From: Minisyncoccota bacterium
GTDB taxonomy: Bacteria > Patescibacteriota > Minisyncoccia > Phycocordibacterales > Phycocordibacteraceae
Reading direction: 5' to 3'
Length of the DNA: 6,338 nucleotides
Assembly (NCBI GenBank): GCA_028687085.1
Contig: JAQUAU010000046.1
Coordinates: 1-6,338, forward strand
This document shows positions 1 to 3,839 of the stretch, piece by piece. The translations under genes were made by a program, and so were the position numbers. Every line of letters begins with the position of its first letter. Within the stretch, counting starts at the first letter, position 1. The notes below the pieces were generated by a model that did not search any database, had not been told where the DNA came from, and saw only the letters and a program-made list of their open reading frames with translations.

Positions 1-218
1 ACCTCCTGAACGAACAGCATGGCGCAATTTCGCATCGAATACTGATACCCGACGGGCGAGACGTAGCCGAGCGGCGGCTCCTTGCCTTCCTTGCCGAGTT
101 GCTCCATGAGCGCGTGCATCTTTTTCAAGATGAGGTCGCGCCGCGCTTTTCGTTCAGCGCGTTGCTTCTCGATCTCTTCTTTTGAGAGCTTTTTCTTCAT
201 ATCAGTCGCAATGGTCAT
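1..218 (-). CDS. Partial gene, N-terminal 72 residues; possibly ArdC-like
   Basis: An open frame begins with ATG at 218 and runs off the left edge, so only the N-terminus is seen. Residues about 7-42 are strongly charged and rich in Lys, Arg and Glu (KKKLSKEEIEKQRAERKARR), probably one long helix. They are followed by a Gly/Pro turn and the segment GYQYSMRNCAMLFVQE. The spacing of a basic helix followed by Tyr-Ser-x-x-Asn-x-x-x-Leu-x-x-x-Gln recalls the N-terminal DNA-binding domain of ArdC-type antirestriction proteins, as I remember that family. This is a weak inference, because the diagnostic C-terminal part is missing. The start overlaps the upstream gene by 17 bases. A second candidate ATG (residue 7, base 200) lies one base past that gene's stop and could be used by re-initiation. 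Neither start has a good SD. That the frame is coding is fairly secure; its function is not. Confidence 0.6.
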   Translation of the reverse strand, partial: MTIATDMKKKLSKEEIEKQRAERKARRDLILKKMHALMEQLGKEGKEPPLGYVSPVGYQYSMRNCAMLFVQE

Positions 219-543
219 ACCCCATCGGTCGCCCGTCCCATTCAAAAAGGGTATGCGGAGCGCACATCTTCGTCCCCGTTCCATTCGTGACGGTTCCGCG
301 ATAGAAGCGACCGTTGACCTTGTTGATGATGCGAAGGCGCGTCTGCGCACCGTTCGGCATATCCTCCTCTGGCATCGACGTTCCGGCGAATCCGTTCGTA
401 CCCGGTTCAGCTGTCTCTCTGCTCGTCATCGGAATCACGACGACCGTCTTATCCGTTGCCTTGACGACGCGGTAGAAGTCGACGATGACCATGCTGTACC
501 CCCAGCTATCGACAAGTACCTTTCCGACTATGTCATTTTCCAT
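202..543 (-). CDS. Small phage protein of unknown function (SWGY-type), 113 aa
   Basis: This is a complete small protein with an N-terminal beta-rich segment (VLVDSWGYSMVIVDFYRVV) and a C-terminal FEWDGRPMGYDHCD. I recall a widespread family of small phage and plasmid proteins that start with a Ser-Trp-Gly-Tyr...Val-Asp-Phe-Tyr-x-Val-Val block, followed by a Lys-Thr-Val strand, and end near Trp-Asp-Gly-x-Pro. The match in both ends and in length makes membership likely. No function is established for that family that I can name. The fold would be small and mostly beta. It is the first gene after the leftward promoter at 674-702, with a leader of about 124 nt. The bases before the ATG are C-rich and give no SD. 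It overlaps the next gene by 17 bases, so the two are probably co-translated. No signal peptide or membrane segment is visible. Confidence 0.8.
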   Translation of the reverse strand: MENDIVGKVLVDSWGYSMVIVDFYRVVKATDKTVVVIPMTSRETAEPGTNGFAGTSMPEEDMPNGAQTRLRIINKVNGRFYRGTVTNGTGTKMCAPHTLFEWDGRPMGYDHCD

Positions 544-554
544 GTTGGAGTGGA

Positions 555-584
555 GAGGGGGCGGGGCGCATGCTTCGCCCCCTC
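555..584 (-). repeat. GC-rich perfect hairpin in the 5' leader
   Basis: GAGGGGGCG (555-563) and CGCCCCCTC (576-584) form a perfect 9-bp stem with a 12-nt loop. An alternative inner pairing GGGGCG (563-568) with CGCCCC (576-581) competes with it. It lies 11 bases upstream of the ATG at 543, inside the leader made by the promoter at 674-702. No T-run follows on either strand, so it is not an ordinary intrinsic terminator. It could affect translation or stability of the leader; this is inference. Confidence 0.5.
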
Positions 585-615
585 GATGAATGAAGTTATT
601 TGAGCTTCGGGGATG

Positions 616-635
616 GGATCAGGCGTACCCGATCC
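616..635 (-). repeat. Small inverted repeat in the 5' leader
   Basis: GGATC (616-620) and GATCC (631-635) pair around a 10-nt loop. The site lies in the first 60 nt of the predicted leftward transcript. The stem is only 5 bp and may be chance. It is listed because the leader otherwise holds no gene. Confidence 0.25.
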
Positions 636-673
636 GTCCACTGATGCTGTGCCGCGTTCCAACCTACAGACAC

Positions 674-702
674 ATGATAGCACGATAGCGTCATGTCGTC
701 AA
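674..702 (-). promoter_or_regulatory. Strong sigma-70 type promoter, leftward
   Basis: Read on the minus strand, TTGACG (702-697) is followed after exactly 17 bases by TATCAT (679-674). Each hexamer matches 5 of 6 consensus bases. TGC directly before the -10 makes it an extended -10 promoter. The expected start is near 667, giving a leader of about 124 nt before the ATG at 543. It is the natural promoter for the 113-aa gene and the gene after it. An inverted repeat covers the -35 and half the spacer (separate entry). Confidence 0.65.
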
Positions 703-718
703 TAGCGACATGACGCTA
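686..718. promoter_or_regulatory. Perfect 13-bp inverted repeat over the -35; probable operator
   Basis: TAGCGTCATGTCG (686-698) is repeated as its exact reverse complement (706-718) around a 7-bp centre. The centre of symmetry (702) is the first base of the -35 hexamer, so the repeat spans roughly -20 to -52 of the leftward promoter. A dimeric regulator bound here would block RNA polymerase. Perfect dyads at a promoter are typical of phage repressor operators (established knowledge). The regulator itself is not in the window. The same sequence could instead fold as an RNA hairpin if transcribed from further right. Without a following T-run it is a poor intrinsic terminator. Confidence 0.55.
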
Positions 719-721
719 GAA

Positions 722-749
722 GATAAGTGAGCCATCTGCTCGACTTATC
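722..749. repeat. Imperfect hairpin GATAAGT-GAGC / GCTC-g-ACTTATC
   Basis: GATAAGT (722-728) plus GAGC (729-732) pair with GCTC (738-741) and ACTTATC (743-749) around the loop CATCT, with one bulged G (742). The 3' arm ACTTATC is also the 5' arm of the long inverted repeat with 1585-1594, so the two pairings exclude each other. This could be an alternative fold at the 5' edge of the candidate structured RNA. Confidence 0.45.
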
Positions 750-1431
750 CACTCCCCGCCACCTTTTGGAATCCGAGGAAATCGTCTACACTACCCCTTG
801 CCTTGAAACGGCGTCAGTGATATCTTTATGACCAAGAAGTCCCAAAAACTTCACGCACCTTCGACGACGCTTCGCGCGTCGGGCATAAAATATCGTGATT
901 TGCCGTTTCCTCAACCGCCTTGCCTTCGGGCAGGGCTTTTGAGTTGTACGACGAAATCGTACGAGTGGCCGGGCATAGACGCTGACTGACCCGTTCGTGC
1001 GACCCGTGTTTGCATACGAAAAAATCAGAAGGCGCGGGAACTCTGAATCCAACAGGGCTGGGGTTAAATATACCCAACCGAACAGGAGTCAAAACGCAAG
1101 CGAGGCCTCCGATCCTTGCCGGAAGGATTGCCGTAGAAAACCCGGGCAACGGGCGGCTACTTGATGCCGCATAACCCCTACGTCCCGGTTGGTTGCCGTG
1201 CGCCGCAAGGCGTAAAACACGCGCTTCGCTTGGAACCACAAAGGCAGAGAGTCGTTTCCTCTGCCGTCATCAACCCTCTCAAACCGCCCGCACTCTACAC
1301 GGCGGAGGATGGGGTTTTGTTGATTTTTAGTTAATTCATAGCTATGCTGACTGTCTCCTGAACATCTCCGATCACCCGACGAGGGCCCGGCGTGGCATTC
1401 CCACGAAGCAGAACCTAAGGAGAACGGATGC

Positions 1432-1457
1432 CCGGCTTCGGCTGGTCATTTTGTTTT
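1432..1457 (+). terminator. Possible plus-strand terminator with UUCG loop
   Basis: CCGGC (1432-1436), TTCG, GCTGG (1441-1445) forms a 5-bp stem with a C(UUCG)G tetraloop and one G-U pair valid only on the plus strand. TCATTTTGTTTT follows directly. The stem is short and the T-tract is interrupted, so it is weak. It could be an internal hairpin of a longer RNA. Confidence 0.25.
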
Positions 1458-1462
1458 CAAAC

Positions 1463-1517
1463 AAAAAAGCAGAGTCGCGGTACGGAGGGTTGCCCTTGCG
1501 GACGTTCCCCGCCTCTG
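1463..1517 (-). terminator. Possible intrinsic terminator of the tail operon
   Basis: On the minus strand, CAGAGGCGG (1517-1509) pairs with CCGC-ga-CTCTG (1480-1470), 9 bp with a 2-nt bulge. One base later come six T residues (1468-1463). The 28-nt apical region holds a small GGG/CCC hairpin. This is the geometry of a Rho-independent terminator, about 220-275 nt past the stop of the glycine-rich fibre gene. The same stem can also be an element of the plus-strand RNA proposed here, so its function is not settled. Confidence 0.45.
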
Positions 1518-1738
1518 ACCGACTCATGCCTTTCGCCTTCGTGCGCTGACCCGCTATTTTGAAGGCAACGGATCATCGCATCGTGTGGATAAGTTACCAT
1601 GCCGACGCTATAACGTCAAGCGCCATTGCCAGAAGGCGCAAAATTGCGTTCTAAGCAAGCTATCTTTTCCGCGACCAATGCCTTGTGAAACTTCCTGCGA
1701 ACGATTTAAGACGCTATTTTTCCAGCGACGTTGCGCGT

Positions 1739-3139
1739 TTAGAGGATGATGTCCTGTGACACGCCCGTCGTGCCGTCTGTTCCGTCCGAACCATCGGAAC
1801 AGGTACCCGATCCAGCCTTCACGCCCTTCACGCCCTTTGAGCCGCCCGTCACCGCGACGGTCGCCGTACCGACGAGCGATTTGTAGAGACGAAGCACGGT
1901 GCCGCCGGAACCACCCGCGCCACCGCCAGAGCCCGCGATGCCTGCGGCTGTGCCATTTGAACACCATCCATCGCCGCCGTCGCCGCCATCGCCGCCGATT
2001 GCTTCGAACATGGTGGCCGTGCCCGAGTCCGTGATGTGACGCGCGACGATGAGGATGAACCCGCCGCTCGCGCCAGAGCCGCCAGAGCCGCCCGTCGCGT
2101 ACTGCTGTGAAGTCGCGCCGATTGACCACGCGCCAGTCCCGCCCGAACCTGCCCCCGGTGCCGGGCGAATGAATGTCACCGTCGAAGCACCGCTATGGAC
2201 GATGAGCGTCTCTGCACGAATCGCCGTCTTCACCTCGCGCTTGGTATTCGCGCCGCCTGCGCCGCCTGCGCCGCCCGCGAATGACGAATAAGCGCTCGAA
2301 TCGCCACCCGCGCCACCTGCTGACCCGCTTGCGCTGTGCGGCGTAGTTGCGGCGTCGCCTGCTGTTCCTACTGTCCCATCATCCCCGCCATTCGATGCGT
2401 TGCCTTCGCTTCCAGTTCCGGCAATACCCGCCTTTCCAGCAATACCAGAGGGCACTGTGACGCCCGGCGCGGCGGCTCCTGCCGTCCCGGCGGTTCCACC
2501 CGTGCCACTACCTCCCGATTGCCCATCCTGCCCATCTCCCGCGCTTCCGCCGTTATTACGGAACTTCCCATTACCGGATGCGCGAACAATGCCGACAGAC
2601 GCATAGACGCGGTATCCTGCGGTGTCAATGATCGTGCCCGTGCCTGTGAGTGTGATCGTCGTGCCGAAGACGTCGCGCGTGAGTGTGTACACCGTCCCGA
2701 CGAGCGAGGAAAAGCCTGCATGCGCCGTTGAGCCGTCAAACGCGATTGCGCCGTCCGATCCATCACCAAAATCGCCGTTACCGGACGCCGCCGGATTCAC
2801 GAGCTGGAAGTTCGTGCCGTCGTAGATGAGAACGACGGTCGCGCCCGCGACGATCATGCCCGGTTCAAGGTCGCTCCCGTTCATCTGCTTGATTGTATTC
2901 GCGCCGATGGTGTTGATGTTGATGGAACAGGCCGCCGTGTTCGTGTACCCAGCCTTGAACTTAACAAGCATCCCTGTCGCGTACGCCGTCACGATCTGCG
3001 CGTCGAGCGCGAGCGTCTGCACGTTCGCGGCACCGCCGGACGTCGCAAAATCCCCGCCGTCTAGGACGAGGTCTTTGCGGAGATTGTTGTACTGCGCCGC
3101 TGTGGCGGCTGTGTCGGCAACGACGATGGCGGAGTTCAT
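1739..3139 (-). CDS. Glycine-rich tail fibre / adhesin-like protein, 466 aa
   Basis: Residues 1-116 resemble the N-terminal part of many phage tail-fibre proteins: a start with AATAAQYNNLRKD, then TGMLVKFKAGYTNT...CSININTIG, MNGSDLEPGMIVAGA and LIYDGTNFQLVNP. Residues about 123-195 read like an entry into a repetitive beta structure (GDGSDGAIAFDGSTAH, then TGTIIDTAGYRVYA). Residues about 197-466 are extremely rich in Gly, Ala and Ser, with GGAGGAGG and GGDGGDGGD blocks broken by beta strands (GGFILIVARHI, GGTVLRLYKSL). That suggests stacked glycine sheets or polyglycine helices, as in some phage adhesins. It probably forms the distal receptor-binding fibre. The ATG lies 3 bases past the preceding stop with no SD, so coupling is likely. 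It is the last gene of the tail operon. No chaperone gene or chaperone domain is seen. Confidence 0.8.
   Translation of the reverse strand: MNSAIVVADTAATAAQYNNLRKDLVLDGGDFATSGGAANVQTLALDAQIVTAYATGMLVKFKAGYTNTAACSININTIGANTIKQMNGSDLEPGMIVAGATVVLIYDGTNFQLVNPAASGNGDFGDGSDGAIAFDGSTAHAGFSSLVGTVYTLTRDVFGTTITLTGTGTIIDTAGYRVYASVGIVRASGNGKFRNNGGSAGDGQDGQSGGSGTGGTAGTAGAAAPGVTVPSGIAGKAGIAGTGSEGNASNGGDDGTVGTAGDAATTPHSASGSAGGAGGDSSAYSSFAGGAGGAGGANTKREVKTAIRAETLIVHSGASTVTFIRPAPGAGSGGTGAWSIGATSQQYATGGSGGSGASGGFILIVARHITDSGTATMFEAIGGDGGDGGDGWCSNGTAAGIAGSGGGAGGSGGTVLRLYKSLVGTATVAVTGGSKGVKGVKAGSGTCSDGSDGTDGTTGVSQDIIL
2251..2277. repeat. Three tandem 9-bp units within the glycine-rich gene
   Basis: CGCCGCCTG occurs twice and CGCCGCCCG once, back to back. 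On the minus strand they encode successive Gly-Gly-Ala steps (around residues 288-297 of the fibre protein). Such units can expand or contract by slippage and change fibre length. Confidence 0.7.
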
Positions 3140-3142
3140 AGC

Positions 3143-3823
3143 TTAGGCGTCTGAAAGCGTGACAGTTGACTGGACGTTCAGGCTTTCCGTGCCCGACTTC
3201 GTCGTGGAACCCGTGAAACGATTGAACAGTTGCCCTGAATCAGCCGCGCCCGTTCCGTCGATGAAAAAGCCGTATTCCTCGAACGTGCCTGTGACCTCTG
3301 TCTTTGTGAAGAACGTCTCAAGGTAGGCGATGTTCGAGCTTGCCGCGCCCGTCGAAAGCGCCTTGCGGTAGACTTCCGTGCCGAGCTTCGTATCCCCGAC
3401 GACCGCGCCCGTGTTGTTGCTCCCAAGGGCGCAATAATTGACGACGCCCGTATAGGTCGTGATCGCCGCGAGCCGTTGCGCGAGGACAGCGCGGCCTACC
3501 GTCGTCGTGATGTTCTCAATCGTCTGTTGGCGGATGAGCGCGAAGCGCTGGAGTTCAGCCATCATCTGGCGGTAGGTGTCATAGTGAGCGCGAAGCAACC
3601 TCTCGAAGTGCTGTTTGAGCGAGAACAGTTCGCGGTCAACCGCATCGTTCAGAATCGCCTCCGCTTCGCCGCGCCGCGCCGCGCGGATGATCTGCGGCCG
3701 ATCTTTCGTCAGTGTCTCGCTCTCACGCCCAAGCGCAAGCGCCTTCGCGCCGCGCATATCGAAAAATGACAGGACATGCACGCCTTTGACCTTCGCTCCC
3801 GACGTATCGAGGACATTTTTCAT
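3143..3823 (-). CDS. Phage tail fibre / tail-collar type protein, 226 aa
   Basis: Residues about 10-33 (KVKGVHVLSFFDMRG) form a short beta start. Residues about 40-110 are helical and charged with few Gly or Pro, consistent with a coiled coil that would trimerise. Residues 112-226 match a pattern I know from small tail-fibre proteins: ALVxAQRLA-like (RAVLAQRLAAI), NYCALGSNNTGAVVGDTKLGTEVYRK in pieces, a strand ending in FFTKTEVTGTFEEYGFF, then SGQLFNRF and an alternating beta C-terminus (LNVQSTVTLSDA). Those proteins are structural parts of the tail tip or fibre base. The unusual point here is the long helical insert between the two beta parts. It lies between the hub-like gene (16 bases upstream) and the glycine-rich fibre gene (3 bases downstream), so it may link the hub to the fibre. 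No SD lies at normal distance; GGGGGTGA is about 19 bases away. Confidence 0.75.
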   Translation of the reverse strand: MKNVLDTSGAKVKGVHVLSFFDMRGAKALALGRESETLTKDRPQIIRAARRGEAEAILNDAVDRELFSLKQHFERLLRAHYDTYRQMMAELQRFALIRQQTIENITTTVGRAVLAQRLAAITTYTGVVNYCALGSNNTGAVVGDTKLGTEVYRKALSTGAASSNIAYLETFFTKTEVTGTFEEYGFFIDGTGAADSGQLFNRFTGSTTKSGTESLNVQSTVTLSDA

Positions 3824-3839
3824 ATCGTGATGGAGTATA

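Larger units (their letters stand above)
743..1594 (+). ncRNA. Candidate large structured noncoding RNA, about 850 nt
   Basis: The region has no credible gene but many compact hairpins. Examples are 836-852, 865-881, 917-936 (UUCG loop), 944-964, 1110-1130, 1153-1170, 1199-1214 (GCAA loop), 1243-1265, 1391-1405, 1432-1445 (UUCG loop) and a bulged 9-bp stem 1470-1480/1509-1517. Internal wobbles at 920/933, 945/963, 1111/1129, 1200/1213 and 1434/1443 are G-U pairs on the plus strand but A-C mismatches on the minus, which favours plus-strand RNA. ACTTATCCAC (743-752) and GTGGATAAGT (1585-1594) could close the whole element. Large phage-borne RNAs of similar size exist (GOLLD, ROOL), but I do not recognise their consensus here. 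The 3' end is uncertain: T-rich tracts after hairpins near 1328 and 1457 could end a shorter RNA, and hairpins at 1604-1617 and 1620-1639 could extend it. I did not find a clear plus-strand promoter at its 5' end. Confidence 0.4.

Noticed and set aside
82..603. Plus-strand open frame of 173 codons
   Set aside because: It is antisense to the 113-aa gene and the partial gene, both of which have family-like sequence; this frame has none.
786..1052. Minus-strand open frame of 88 codons overlapping the previous one
   Set aside because: It shares the same bases in another frame, is Arg-rich without domain features, and has no supporting context.
826..1239. Minus-strand open frame of 137 codons in the noncoding region
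   Set aside because: Its composition (rich in Ser, Arg and Pro, no recognisable domain) is that of a translated structured RNA. It crosses many perfect hairpins, has no neighbour spacing like the other genes, and no family is recognised.
743..1594. Group I or group II self-splicing intron
   Set aside because: I found no recognisable group II domain V or group I core segments, and the region does not interrupt a gene on the plus strand. A covariance search would be needed to exclude it fully.
1584..1619. Second TTGACG (1619-1614, minus strand) as a promoter
   Set aside because: At 17 bases the -10 would be TAACTT, only 3 of 6 matches, and the TTGACG is part of the 1604-1617 hairpin.
544..1738. 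tRNA gene in the noncoding region
   Set aside because: No T-arm (GGTTCGAATCC-like) with matching acceptor stem was found on either strand; TTCAAAC at 1456-1462 lacks a proper T-stem.
1608..2129. Minus-strand open frame of 173 codons rich in Arg and Trp
   Set aside because: It is the out-of-frame reading of the glycine-rich fibre gene; Gly codon runs become Arg and Trp runs.
1739..3139. Diversity-generating retroelement target in the fibre gene
   Set aside because: There is no reverse transcriptase and I saw no second copy of the 3' end of the gene as a template repeat within the window.
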